A stretch of DNA of 64,000 bases from positions 6,382,501 to 6,446,500 of the forward strand of contig NC_092333.1 in assembly GCF_046630445.1 (NCBI RefSeq), given 5' to 3'. The first letter of the stretch is position 1. Every line of letters begins with the position of its first letter. Origin of the DNA: Rutidosis leptorrhynchoides (Eukaryota > Streptophyta > Magnoliopsida > Asterales > Asteraceae). Of the stretch, positions 50,614 to 63,944 are shown one piece after another. The position numbers and the translations under genes were made by a program. The notes below the pieces were generated by a model that made no database searches, had not been told where the DNA came from, and saw only the letters and a list, made by a program, of their open reading frames with translations.

Positions 50614-53600
50614 ATGTTAGTCCAGTCGTACCGACATATCATGGCTATGATCGTAATTTTTTTCCTAATTCCAGACATTTATTTAAAAATATTTCCCGCA
50701 AAGTTTTATTTATACAGAGGAGAGCTTTTATGTAAATCGAGGCCGAAGATGTACTTTGGTATAATTGCGTTTGTCAACTTAGTCTACGACTATTGTTGCA
50801 GTGCTTATAAGGAAGACACGCCGTTGATATCTGCGATACGCAGGGGATATCTAAACATAGCATGGGGTTTTATTAAATGTGCAAAAGTAACCATGACAAA
50901 TTTGCACAACGGTAAAAAACAGGAAGTTGAAGTTCAAAACTTCTTGTGGCTTCGTAACAAGTCGAATGAAACAGCGTTAAACGTGGCTTTTGAAAACAAT
51001 CATGTTGATATGGTGGAGCTACTGCTGAAGAATTCATCTATGGAACGTCTAATGTCGGAGAGGGATCGCAATGGAAAGGCTCCAATTTCCATTTTATGCG
51101 ACCCTAAACACGACGAATTCATAATTGAAACTTTAGAGAATGCAAAACGAGAAAAGATGGATCGTCCAGCATCAGTATCAGCATCAACATCAGTATCAGT
51201 AGAGATTGTGGTTGTACAACAAGGTAATCATTCAATACTAATTTATTTAAAATTAACATAGATACAGTATTATGGGTTTAATTAATTATACTTTAAAATA
51301 TACATCATACCTATACCTATATACATTTTATAATAAAGGATCCATGAAGGGAGATATATATGTTGTTCATTTTCACCTGCCTTGTTGTAGAGTTTAGAGT
51401 TTTTTTTTTTTTTTTTCCTTTCCATTTTGTGTCTTTAACCGTAAAACAACATTTTTCGTTAACTCTATAAGTTGGTTTCTCACATACTTCTATAATTTTG
51501 TATAATTTTTTATTGCCTTTGCTAACCATAACGAAATATATATGCTACAAGTTGTACAAAGATAATCTTAAAATCTCTTGATAATTTATAGATCCATTCT
51601 TCACGGAATACGTGGTATAGGCTTAAGCCATTTGTCTAATAGTATTAAAAAGTGTATTAGTCGTTAATTTTAGTTCATGGCCTTCTAAGAATTTTTCTTT
51701 ATTGTCAGGGGGGCGGAACATAGCACAGCTTGGGGGAGCTAAGCTTGCCCCATCTGGGTTTTCATGAAAATATTTTTTACACTAGTCAGGATTTTTTTTA
51801 ATTTTTTTCGTTTTAAACTAATTAAGGTTCAAAAATAAGGTTTTTCTATTTTTTACCACCGACACGGTTTCAACCCTATGTTAACGAGTTCAAGTTCCGA
51901 TAGTGCTTATAGTTTTGACAAAATGTATGTTTCCCTACAGAAGCTAAATTCTACAAGAAAATTCTAATGGATGCGAATTCCTACCCGAAGTCCCATGAAA
52001 GTGATCGACGGACGTCTTTGGACAAACTTAATGATGGTAAACTTGAATTAACACCAAACAATAATACGATTCTTCACCTTGTTTCCAAGTGTGGAGACAT
52101 TGAATATGTGAATGATATTCTTAAACAACATCCTTCTCTGCTATACTCTCGTAATTCTCAAGGGGAGACACCGGCTTATGTCGCTGCAAGAGAGGGACAC
52201 ATGGACATTCTTGAAACAATGATTCACTATTTTAGATTGAAGAATGATGATATCGAATCGCTGGTTATTAGGACCATAGACAACAATACTGCATTGCATG
52301 TTGCCATACAAAACCATCATGTTGGTGTAGTATTCTTGTTGATAAAAGAAATTCCTCAACTTGCAAATCGTATCAATAATTCAAAAGAAAGCCCACTTTA
52401 CCTTGCTGCCGAAAGAAGTTATCATTGTATTCTAAGACATATATTGGACAAGTGCGAGCAAACAGCCTTTGAGGGACCAAATAGCAAAACAGCATTACAT
52501 GCAGCAGCCATTTCTGGATCTTCGGGTAATCTCTATTCTTTCTCAGTTTCATATGAACGCTTTTCTTGCGTATAATCTTTAATTTTTGAGTATGATTGAA
52601 CTTACTTATGAAAAGCACGCCTAGGAACTCGATCTAGGTATAAAACATATAACATATATAGTTGAAACCTCAAGGTGTTGTTGTATTGGTGATGACGTCC
52701 CCACGAGCTGCAAAATATTTCCTTTGAGGTTAACCGCCCATTTCACGGGTCTCAGAGGTTGTGACGAACTGCGTTCTAGCCTCACCCAAGGGGGTTTTAC
52801 CACACGCGATGCCCGTATTGATTCGCCGTGGGGGGTTTTCTCTTTAATGTTCGTCTCAGAAAATGATCGGGTGGGTGGGTGAGTTTGGACCTCGCATTCG
52901 GGGGGCCGTCAGTAACTCCTAACCACCATTAAAAAAGTAACATATATAGTTGAATGGTCTGGCATATATATTATTTATCAAATCAATGTTGAATCATTAT
53001 TAATGAATCTTTATGGACTGGATTTTGTTTCAGAATGTATTGAGTACCTGGTACGTGCAAACCATGATCTACTATACATCACTGACGACCGTCAATGGAC
53101 ACCGATGCACTATGCTGTTGATCATGATAAGCGTTCAGCAACAGAAGCCATACTAAATGCAGATGCCTCGCTTGGATATAAAATAACAATTGAAGGTGGT
53201 TCGCTAGTTCATTATGCTTCGACTCAAGATAATACCGAAGCAATGAAAGCTCTTATATCAAAGTGTCCTGGTTGCACGGAGATAACTGATAGCGCAGGCA
53301 GGAACATTCTTCATGTTGCTATCGATAAAAAGAAAACAAAAGTAGTTGAATTTATCTTTCAAGATGAATCGTTAACATATCTTATCAATCAAAAAGATAA
53401 CAAGGGGAACACTCCTATTCATTTATTATATATGGCGTCTGATGATCATGATAAGGTTGACATGATAGAAATGCTGATGGATTCTAGGATCGACATTAAT
53501 GTCCGCAACAATGAAAATCAGACTCCTGTGCAAATTGCATCTAAAATGAGAAAACGACATAGATTGCTACAGGTAATATTTATGAACTTAAGTACTACTC

Positions 53601-54266
53601 GGCTGTTGATTGATATAAATTAATTAGTGATGAAGTTTAAAATTAAATTAAATTATATATTTATATATATATATATATATGCAGGCAGTAAAAAAGCTTG
53701 TAAGTCGTAGTGTAGATAGTGCAGTACGGTCATCAAACAAGAGTGATGATCATGAGTTGAATAAAAAACAGATGGAAGATGCAATTACTGTAGTGAAAGA
53801 TTTACTTATAGTCGTGACTCTTATAGCGACAGCAAGCTATGCAGCCGCTTTTACAGTGCCAGGTGGTTTTGAAAGTAATAACGAAGCAGGATCGAGACAA
53901 GGCAGTCCGATTCTACTTAAAAAGGCTGCTTTCCAAGCATTTATGGTTACTAATACCATAGCATTCTCATCCTCTTGCTGTGCTTTATATATATACATGT
54001 TTCTAGTCCTTTATTATAAAGAATGGTATACGAATATTGCAGAAAAGCGTATGGGTCTTGAGGCCTTTCGTTTGGTAGCATCTAGTGTTCGTATACTTAC
54101 ATTTATTGCCATCGTAACAATGGCAATATCATTTGCAACAGGGGTATACGTCGTTGTGCTAACACCTCTCCCAGTTCTGGCAATCTGTTTATGCATCATT
54201 ATCCTACTTATCATCTTTTCGGCCTCCTCATTTTTATTGTTGCCAATCACAATATGTCTCGTTTGA
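50614..54266 (+). CDS. Ankyrin repeat membrane protein with PGG domain (ACD6/ITN1-like)
   Basis: Four exons (50614-51223, 51941-52525, 53034-53572, 53685-54266) with GT..AG borders join in frame to 771 residues without a stop. Exon 1 starts with a hydrophobic segment (MAMIVIFFLIP) and holds ankyrin units such as NETALNVAFENNHVDMVELLLK. Exons 2 and 3 carry about eight more units (TILHLVSKCGDIEYVNDIL, GETPAYVAAREGHMDILETM, WTPMHYAVDHDKRSATEAIL, GRNILHVAIDKKKTKVVEFI, GNTPIHLL). Exon 4 has the PGG domain (TLIATASYAAAFTVPGGF) and four membrane segments. Relatives such as ACD6 and ITN1 act at plant membranes in defence and salt or ABA responses. Introns contain a SINE-like insertion (intron 2) and TA-rich DNA. 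This is the best-preserved host gene here. The N-terminal hydrophobic start is unusual for the family. Confidence 0.88.
51700..51800. mobile_element. GC-rich transposon-like fragment in ankyrin intron 1
   Basis: A short stretch with CAGGGGGGCGGAACATAGC and AAGCTTGCCCCATCTGGG. GC-rich fragments of this flavour occur at the ends of several plant DNA transposons, but no inverted end or target duplication is visible. Intron 1 is otherwise AT-rich. Confidence 0.25.
52667..52937. mobile_element. SINE-like insertion with 17-bp TSD
   Basis: A 271-base GC-richer segment in ankyrin intron 2, flanked by perfect 17-bp direct repeats TAACATATATAGTTGAA at 52650-52666 and 52938-52954. It ends in a short A run before the right repeat. 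Target duplications of this length are typical of LINE-mobilised SINEs. A GAGTTTGGACCTC box resembles a tRNA B box, but I could not define both polymerase III boxes, so the orientation is open. Confidence 0.75.
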
Positions 54267-54851
54267 TAAGCTAGCTACGGGCCGGCTTAACTTGTCTAAC
54301 TTTATAAATGTTTGTTAGTTTAATATTATATATATATGTATGTATATGTTTGTTTAAACCTTACTTTCATGTAATTTGATTGATAGTTGTATGCACTTCG
54401 ATTCTAGTTGACAGTTTTAAAATTATCTTGTACATATGTCTCTTCTTTACATGTATATTGATACAATTAAGGAGGTTGTTATAATAAGAATTCAAGTCAC
54501 ATTTGAAATCTTAATAATTGGCTACTAAGATAACCAAAAACACTAAATCTTCACCTAATGTTTCATTATACTGATAGTCTAATTTCTAGTCCAAAACATC
54601 ATTTGATTAGAAATTACTCCAACAAGAAAAATCAACTACTTCATCTTTCATCTACCAGATCTTTTGAAGACCAACCTCATTTGAATAATGCAACAATGAA
54701 AGCTTCAGACAAGATATGGAGCAATAAACAATTCAATATAAAATTCTTTCTTATCCTTCCTAACTGTCTATAGATTGATAGTTTACGCCTAGGCAAATAT
54801 CACACACAAGTACTTTTTTTGAAAATCAACTAGTTTTCTCAAGTAAAACCA
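54267..54851. other. Intergenic region between ankyrin gene and phytocyanin
   Basis: About 585 bases containing the ankyrin 3' UTR, a small TA-rich run and AT-rich DNA. The short open frame at 54558-54773 has no recognisable features. No gene is supported. Confidence 0.5.
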
Positions 54852-55830
<979 letters not shown>

Positions 55831-57483
55831 TTATCACACCCCCAATTAGGGCCTGGGTGAATGTGACATTAATATCAAACAAATCAGCATATTATAATAT
55901 ACGAGAACAATACTAAATGATAAAAACAAACTTTGTTGAGTACGCAGCGGAAAATGAATGTCGTTACAATAATGGAAATTACAATAAAGTAATTGTTTCA
56001 AATGCAAGAATAATAAATGCAATATCTCTTGATCCTAAGTCCAAGTATCATCACATAAGCAGTAAGTAATTCAAGCTTGATCAATCGGCACCTGAGACAA
56101 ACATGCTAAAGTGTCAACCAAAAAGGTTGAGTGAAGTTCATAGGTTTAACAAAAACGTTTGACCGTTGTTTTAGAGCACAAGATTTAGTTTATAAAGTTG
56201 ATATCGCAGGGATCAAAAAGTTATGCCAATTCGTGATATTTAGACTAAACGTTTAAAGTTTGCCCCAATGACAAGTTGTGTCTGTCCTTGTCGGTTTAAT
56301 TTCATTATTAAGTAATACAATGACTTGATCAAATGCATCGGGGACGTTACTCCCGATAGGCCTACCCCCAATAATTAAGAATGCGTTCAACGAGCAATTA
56401 AAAATATCACTGTAGGGACTTAGTCGGACATAGCTGGGTATAACATAGTTTAACAGTTGGTACTTGTGTCTAAATTATAAATAGGAAAAGTAGCATGTGT
56501 CTCACCCCAAGAAGTTAAATAAGTTGTGCACAATATAAAGTGAGGCTATGAAATTCACCTTAGTAAGTAGAGAGAGAGTTATTCCTCGGAATAGAAAGTT
56601 TGAATGATCGTGAGTAGAAAGTCAACCTATTGACATTTAAGAGTAGTTAAGTGTTTTGCCCAAATTTAAGTTTAAGTATGCAAGTGTTTAAGTATAGTTC
56701 GTTTTACTAAGTTCCATTCTTAGTAAGTTTCTACTTTTAGCAAGTTTCCATTTTTAGTACTTTCCACTTTTAGTAAATTAGTGTCGAACACTAGTGAGTT
56801 GTCCTTAATAAGTCTACCACCTATTAAGTGTGAAGATAACTAAGTGTATGATTACTATAGTCGGGTTTGACATTGTGCATCATACTCAAACATCTATTCC
56901 ACCGCCGAGTCACCAGAATGACCAATTGTTACCGGTTGGCCCAGGATTTCTTGACCAAAATCTAAGTTTGGCATTCGTAATCCACAAGCGTCCCATAGTG
57001 GTACCAAGGATCACCCTAGGCCTTAAGTAGCATTGACGTTCGAGTAATCACACGTTATAGTGAATGACTAACGTAATCGTATAATATAATATAAGTAGTA
57101 GTATATTATATGTGTTAGTAATAATATAAGTGTATAGGTGTTAGTATTATATAATAGTATTAGGGTTTTAGTTAATTAAAGTAGTATTTAGCATTAGGGT
57201 TTAGTAATAAATGATTAGGGTTTAATTAATGTATTGGGGTTTAATAAATTAGGGTTAGGTTTAATTAGTTAGGGTTTTAATATTTTAATATGTATATGTA
57301 TATATAAATCGTGTATATGTATATATATAGTATTTTTAGTTTTTTTTCAAATATGCATGGTGTATCTATTTATGGTATGTATATATCTTGTTACCTTTTT
57401 TAAACATTAACAAATCTTCTAACAATTATATAGGGTCTAAAGATCAAACACAAAAATTCTTTTTTTTTTTTTATAACCGTAGG

Positions 57484-57484
<1 letters not shown>

Positions 57485-57549
<65 letters not shown>

Positions 57550-57565
57550 TATACATATATATACA

Positions 57566-57599
<34 letters not shown>

Positions 57600-57610
57600 C
57601 ATATACATAT

Positions 57611-57695
<85 letters not shown>
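57485..57695. repeat. (TA)n/(TACA)n complex microsatellite in LTR B
   Basis: Long TA tract with periodic CA interruptions (ATATACATATAT pattern). It lies downstream of the LTR TATA box, so within the transcribed R/U5 part. Confidence 0.92.
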
Positions 57696-57697
<2 letters not shown>

Positions 57698-58054
57698 AAT
57701 ATGATTATGAATATGATTAAGAACATGAACATAAACATGGATTAACAAGATGAAATTTAAAAGTTTGGATCTAGGGTTTTACCTTAATGAAGATTAACAA
57801 GAAAAAGTTGATGAACACTTGAAGATGAAGATCAAACCCTTGAAGATTGAAGAACACCTTTGAAGATCTTCGAAGAACGCGAAGAACACGATGAATAACT
57901 TGAAGATCACTTGATGATCTTGAAGATGATGATGATGAATTCGATGGTGGTGGTGGTGATTTCGGTTTTTGGCCGAAAATTGGGAGAGGGAGAGAGAGAT
58001 TTTGAGAGAGAGTTGTGATTATGATTTGGTACAAGAATATGGGTTTGCCTAGGT

Positions 58055-58066
58055 CTCTATTTATAG
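58055..58066 (-). promoter_or_regulatory. LTR promoter TATA box (family B)
   Basis: Minus-strand CTATAAATAGAG. Transcription starting about 30 bases on would leave a transcribed U5 region of about 2.2 kb before the LTR end at 55832, an unusually long leader. Confidence 0.6.
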
Positions 58067-58561
58067 GAGTGATTAGAGAATTCTAAAATTAAGGTTTAAT
58101 TAGGAATTACTTAGGGAACAAGTCAAGTAAATGAGAAGGTGATTATGGGGTGCCTTGGCCGAAAATTTAAGGGGCAAAAGGGTAATTTTACCCTTCCCAA
58201 ATTCGGCTAGGGTTTGCATGGGTTGGTTTGGAACTTTTTCACTTTAGTCCTTGTACTTTAGATTAGCTTAAATAGTTCCTTAATTATCCAAGTTTAATTA
58301 TTTTAAGTGTACAAGCTTTAAAGTTATTTATTTGTTCACAAATATTAATAAGCTCATTATTTTTATCTTTTATTAACTTGTCGTTTATTACACAAAGTTA
58401 ATTATTATATTTTATAATTCTTAATGCTTATCAATTGTTAATTAAAGTTTAATTGTTAAGTTTAATTATATTGTTTGGGCATTTAATAAGGAAAAATATA
58501 GAATGGAAGAATAAGGGTCGTTATTGTACCTCCCCGTTATTGAAAACTTCGTCCCGAAGTT

Positions 58562-61500
58562 TTAGGTAGATTCCTCGTTTGCATCAGTAGTTGAGCAGAG
58601 ATGGGGATATTTCCGTATCATGTGGTCTATGCGTTCCCAGGTATATTCGGGGCCTCTACGCAAATTCCAACGGACTTTAATGATAGGTATGTTGCTTTTA
58701 CGCGTTTGTTTGACCTCTCCTTCCATGATTTCTATTGGTTCTTCAACGAAGTGCATTTGCTCATCAATGCGGATATCATCCAAAGGAATAACAAGTGTGT
58801 CATCAGCAAGACACCTTTTAAGATTCGAGACATGAAACACATCATGTACTTGGCTAAGTTCAGTTGGTAGTTCTAATCCGTACGCCACGGGACCGACTCT
58901 TTGAGTGATCGTGAAAGGTCCAACATATCGTGGACTGAGTTTGCTTCGTTTACCGAAACGGACAACGCCTTTCCAAGGGGATACTTTCAACATGACTTTA
59001 TCTCCAACTTGGAATTCTATATCCTTTCACTTTCTATCGGCATAGCTCTTTTGTCGGCTACGGGCAGTTTCTAATCGTTGCTTAATCTGAACGATCTTTT
59101 CAGTAGTTTCATGAATGATTTCAGGACCAGTTAAATGTCTGTCCTCGAGTTCATCCCAACACAAAGGGGATCTACATTTCCGGCCTTATAAAGCTTCAAA
59201 AGGTGCAGCTTTAATTCTAGAGTGATAACTGTTATTGTAAGAAAATTCAACCAAAGGCAAGTGTCTATCCCAACCTTTGCCGAAATCGATTACACAAGCA
59301 CGTAGCATATCTTCCAAGGTTTGAATAGTTCGTTCACTTTGACCATCAGTTTGCGGATGATAGGCTGTATTCATGTCGAGTTGAGTTCCAAGAGCAGATT
59401 GTAAAGTTTTCCAGAATCTAGAAATGAATCGACCGTCGCGATCAAAAATAATCGAGATAGGAACTCCATGACGTGAGACAATTTCTTTAATGTAAAGCTG
59501 TGATAATTTCTCCATCTTGTCAGTTTCCTTGATCGATATGAAATGTGCAGATTTAGTAAGACGATAAACTATGACCCAAATGGTATCGTTACCGTTTGAA
59601 GTCTTAGGCAACTTAGTAAGAAGTCCATAGTGATGTATTCCCACTTCCACTGCGGAATATCGGGTTGTGTCAACAGACCAGAAGGCTTTTGATGTTCAGC
59701 CTTAACTTTCAAATAAGTGAGACACTTACTAACATAGGTAGCAATGTCGGCTTTCATGTTAGGCCACCAGTAGAATTCCTTCACATCGTGATACATCTTA
59801 CTAGAACCGGGATGAATAGAGTACCTAGTCTTATGAGCTTTATCCAAGACTAGTTCACGGAGATTACCGAAACGAGGGACTCAAATTCTATTGCCAAAGT
59901 ACTGTGTACCATTAGCTTTCACTTGGAGTTGGTTCTCAAAACCGATAGTTCCTTCACCTTCGATAAGTGTTGGTTTGATAGCTTCAAGTTGAGCTTCACA
60001 GATTCGTGATATGAGATTCGATTTGATTTTCAGGTTTAATGCACGAACACGTTTAACATCGTCTTTTCGACTAAGGGCATCGGCAACTACATTCGCCTTA
60101 CCGGGATGATATTTCAGCTCACAGTGATAATCGTTCAATAACTCGAGCCATCGGCTTTGCCTCATATTCAGCTGTTTCTGATCGAAGATATGTTGAAGAA
60201 TTTTATGGTCAGTGTACACCGTAAACTTAGTACCATATATATAATGTCTCCATATCTTTAATGCGAATACCACGACACCTAACTCAAGGTCGTGTGTGGT
60301 ATAGTTCTCCTCGTGTTTCTTTAACTGTCTAGATGCATAGGTAATAACCTTTTCACGTTGCATTAAAACACAACTAAAGCCTTGCTTTGAGGCATCACAG
60401 TAAACAACAAAGTCGTCAGTACCTTCAGGTAAAGAGAGGATCAGAGCTGTGGTCAATTTATCCTTCAGAATCTTGAAAGCAGATTCCTGTTCCTCGGACC
60501 ACTCAAATTTCTTCCCTTTGTGAGTTAGCTTGGTAAGAGGTTTAGCAAGGAGGGAAAATTCTTTTATGAACCTTCGATAGTAACCGGAAAGTCCCAAAAA
60601 TTGACGAATATGCTTCGTAATCTTTGGTATCTCCCAGTTTTGAATAGCGGTAATCTTAGCTGGATCGACATGTATTCCTTTACTATCAATAACATGTCCG
60701 AGGAATTGTACGGTTTTGAGCCAAAACTCGCACTTAGAAAATTTAGCGTAGAGTTGTTCCTTCCGTAAGAGTTCAAAAATCATGCGCAAATGCTGCTCAT
60801 GTTCTTTCTCACTCTTTGGAGTAAATTAAGATGTCGTCAATGAACACAATGACAAATTTGTCAAGATACAGCTTGTAGACACGATTCAAAAGATCCATGA
60901 ATACGGCAGGTGCGTTGGTCAAACCAAAAGGCATGACACAGAATTCATAGTGCCTATAACGTGTACGAAAAGCAGTCTTAGGAATATCGGATTCCTTGAC
61001 TTTTAGTTGGTGATAACCGGACCTTAAATCAATCTTTGAGTAAACACTCGACCCTTGAAGTTGGTCAAATAGATCATCAATACGTGGTAATGGATAGCGG
61101 TTCTTAATAGTAAGCTTGTTGAGTTCGCGGTAATCAATGCACATCCTCAACGTACCATCTTTCTTCTTAACGAATAGAATAGGAGCTCCCCATGGGGACG
61201 AGCTTGGACGAATGAAACCTTTATCCAATAGTTCTTGGAGTTGGTTAGAAAGTTCCTTCATTTTGAAAGGTACTAAACGGTATGGTGCTTTAGCAACGGG
61301 AGCAGCACCAGGAGCTAAATCAATTTGGAATTCAACTTGTCAAGGAGGTGGAAGACCAAGATGATCTTCGGGAAACACATTGGAAAAGTCTTTAACTACT
61401 GGTACATCATCAGTGCACTTCTCTTTCAATTCGATCATCTTAACGTGGGCTAGAATAGCTAGGTAACCTTTCATAAGGTACTTGCAGGTTTTAATACACG

Positions 61501-61860
61501 AGATAATGTTGAGATTAGAACCACTCTTGTCGTCTTGAATGACTAGAGTCTCTCCATTTCCCAACGAAATGTTAACGGTTTTATCAAAACACAAGATTGC
61601 AGCATGTAATGGACGTAACCAATCCATTCCAATTATGACATCAAAACTTCCGAGCTCGACCGGCAAAAGGTCTATCTTAAATTCTTTATTGGCTAAGATT
61701 AGGTTGCAGTTTTTATAGATTTTATCGACTTTCATGATCTTTCCATTGGCTTCTTCTACTAATCATTTAGATTCTAAGGGTTGAGGCTTTTCAGTAAATA
61801 GGGTACAAAATTCACTAGACACGTACTTTTGTCGGCACCCGTATCAAATAAAATAGTTGC
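58562..61860 (-). pseudogene. pol: Ty3/gypsy pol, family B (PR-RT-RH-IN-chromo)
   Basis: In sense order: protease (LFDTGADKS near 61850, then FDVIIGMDWL); reverse transcriptase at 61261-60809 ([32 protein letters not shown] and the catalytic [10 protein letters not shown]); RNase H ([32 protein letters not shown]); the integrase zinc finger ([21 protein letters not shown]: one Cys replaced by Tyr); the integrase core ([21 protein letters not shown]); and a chromodomain-like end (EEPIEIMEGE, IPIIKVRWNLRRGPEYTWER). Stops of the TGG/CGA-to-TGA and Tyr-to-TAA kind occur at about 61340, 59881, 59186 and 59027. Frame breaks lie near 60800 and 59620. More complete than family A but dead. Confidence 0.9.
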
Positions 61861-62966
61861 GTAACAATTATTGACAAGATACGTACCCGTGATGACCTCA
61901 TCTTCATCTCGGGCTTCAGCAGCAGTAAGAACAAATGCACGACCCTTTGCAGCAGTAGTATTGGCTCCAGTAGTGGGATTATCTTTCTTCTTAGGACAAT
62001 TTGGACTAATGCGTCCCTTTTCTCCACAAGTGTAGCAAGTAGGAGGAGCTTTAGCAGGAACAATAGCTTTATCCTTTGGAGGAGTCTTACACGTCTTAGC
62101 AACGTGTCCCACTTTCTTACACAACGTACAAGTAGCAGTACACCGCCCCGGGTGATGCCTTTCACAACGAATACAAAAAGGATATGTGCCTTTATAATTC
62201 ATCCTTATACTATCCGCCGGCTTCTTACTAACATTCTGAGTTGAACCTTGAGATGGCTCAAACTTCCTTTTACCTTCATTACTCTTAGTGTCAACCTGCT
62301 TATTAGCCGACGCTCTTCTTCTCTTGGCCAACATCAAATTTTGTGCCATGAGAATCACCGCATCAAGAGTAACCTTCTCGGCAGCGATAACATTCCCTTA
62401 AACATCTTCGAGGAGACCTTCAATATACCTTTCAATCCTTCTTTCTTCGGTAGAAAACATCTCGGGACACAAAGTTGAAAGCTCGAGAAAATGATTGGTG
62501 TAGCTTTCAATATCAGTACCCTTCACCTTGAGCTCCCAGAACTCGGCTTCAAGTTTTTGAACTTAACTTCTCGGACAGAGATATTATTAACCATCATGCT
62601 TTTGAGTTCGTCCCATGGGATTGCATTAGCATTGTCAATTCCCACGGACTTAGCATAAGCAGTCCACCAAGTCAAAGCATTGCCAGCTAATGAGCTAGTA
62701 GCATATTTGACCCAATCGTCATCCCCGCAGTTGCAAATGCGGAAGATAGACTCTAGCTTCTCGAACCATCGAACTAGTTCGACAGCCTCTTCATTTCCCT
62801 TAAAAGCGGGAGGATGGCAGTTTGTAAAGTCCTTGTAAGAACAAGGTTTCGATTTAGGATTAACATTATTAGCTTGAGCGAGGCCTTGGGCGGCAGCAAG
62901 CAACTGTTGGAATTGTTCAGTGGCCAATACGATGTTGTTAACAGTAGGTGCAGCTGGACGAACCAT
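61774..62966 (-). pseudogene. gag: Ty3/gypsy Gag, family B
   Basis: The frame at 62966-62523 starts MVRPAAPTVNNIVLA and holds the capsid pattern (SLAGNALTWWTAYAKSVG, DELKSMM). A frame break and a stop near 62400 separate it from 62358-61774, which carries three Cys-rich knuckles (CIRCERHHPGRC, CTLCKKVGHVAKTC, CYTCGEKGRISPNC) and runs into the protease DTGA motif. Homologous in layout to the family A gag at 8493-9668. Confidence 0.85.
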
Positions 62967-63188
62967 GATGTCACTACATAGAAGTGAACATAAGTTTGGT
63001 AAGGTGACAAGTTATAAGCTTGGGCAATTATAAGTATGAATAAAATAAAGCATTGATATCACATGATATTAATAGAATACTTTATATTATTAGAACGAGG
63101 CATTAAATAAGCCTTTTCTATACACAATTCAGAAATACAAATAGTTTAAGGCATAGCCTTTACATAGATAGGGAATTGGAAAAATAAT

Positions 63189-63944
63189 CTAGGAAATATT
63201 AAGATTGAAGTAATCTTCATATTTCTTCTTTTCGTCCTCGACCTTCTTCATAAACTCATCAACTTTCTCGTTCCTCACCTTTTGCTTCTCATAGAGATAC
63301 TCGAGGTTATCGTAGAGGTTAGTAACGCGGCTGTTGACTGTGTTGTTATCGTACCCTTTTAGAGCAAGCTGCTTGTTGACTCGATTTCTTTCCATATCCA
63401 ACCAGAAATCAACATTCTCCTTGAGCTGAGCAAGCGATTGCTTTCCCCAACGGGTGTTGTGTTCTTCCTCATACTTCACCAACTTTATCTCTTTCTTTAA
63501 CTTCGCATTCTCCTCCAAAAGTTTCTTAATTACTAGGTCTTTTTCATCCATTCGAGCTTCAATCCTTGAAATATGGCAAAGCAAACCATCGAAGTTCTTC
63601 TCGGTAGTCGTTCGCAGATTCATAATTTCACACATGGCGTTATGGTTATCATAAGAAGGAGATCGAGCTCTTTTCTTAAACGGGCCATCTTTATTAAAAT
63701 CAGCAGGGCGCTTCCCCTTGTCTTCAATTCTTGGGGTTGGGTAGTAGTCGGGAGACTTAGGTAAAGTATTCGGACTATAGTTTGGTGAGGGAGGACCACC
63801 AAGACCATAAGGTGGGCTTTGGACTCGTCTCGAAGTTAAAGAGTGTCCAAAACCTACTTCGTTGGTAGGTTGAAAGCGAGCCATTTCTTCAGAAGATTTG
63901 AAGAGATTCATTTTATTTGGTTGATTAACGCTTGAGCTTGACAT
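63189..63944 (-). CDS. Extra coiled-coil ORF upstream of gag, family B
   Basis: An intact 251-codon ORF between the (unseen) 5' LTR and gag. Residues 1-85 are Ser/Pro/Tyr-rich with SPP and SPNYSPN motifs; a basic cluster FKKRARSP at 89-96 looks like a nuclear localisation signal. Residues from about 110 to 250 are charged and heptad-like (KLLEENAKLKKEIKLVKYEE), predicting a long coiled coil. I know no named family. Family A has different ORFs in the same position, so an extra pre-gag gene seems to be a feature of these elements. Confidence 0.55.
   Translation of the reverse strand: MSSSSVNQPNKMNLFKSSEEMARFQPTNEVGFGHSLTSRRVQSPPYGLGGPPSPNYSPNTLPKSPDYYPTPRIEDKGKRPADFNKDGPFKKRARSPSYDNHNAMCEIMNLRTTTEKNFDGLLCHISRIEARMDEKDLVIKKLLEENAKLKKEIKLVKYEEEHNTRWGKQSLAQLKENVDFWLDMERNRVNKQLALKGYDNNTVNSRVTNLYDNLEYLYEKQKVRNEKVDEFMKKVEDEKKKYEDYFNLNIS

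Larger units (their letters stand above)
55832..58528 (-). mobile_element. Ty3/gypsy LTR, family B (3' LTR)
   Basis: A 2697-base LTR beginning TATCACACCCCC and ending GTCGTTATTGTA. Both ends read TA where TG and CA are expected, consistent with C-to-T change on each strand. The right edge joins the pol-end motif (CTTCGGGACGAAG and a GGGGAGG tract on the minus strand). A sense-strand TATA box lies at 58055-58066 (CTATAAATAGAG). An extended TA/CA microsatellite fills 57485-57695. It truncates the phytocyanin gene at 55830. The 5' LTR is outside the window, so the target duplication cannot be checked. Confidence 0.8.

Noticed and set aside
57771-58034. Ser/Pro-rich 87-codon ORF just after the LTR B TATA box
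   Set aside because: It lies in the LTR leader, has low complexity and has no counterpart in LTR A or C.
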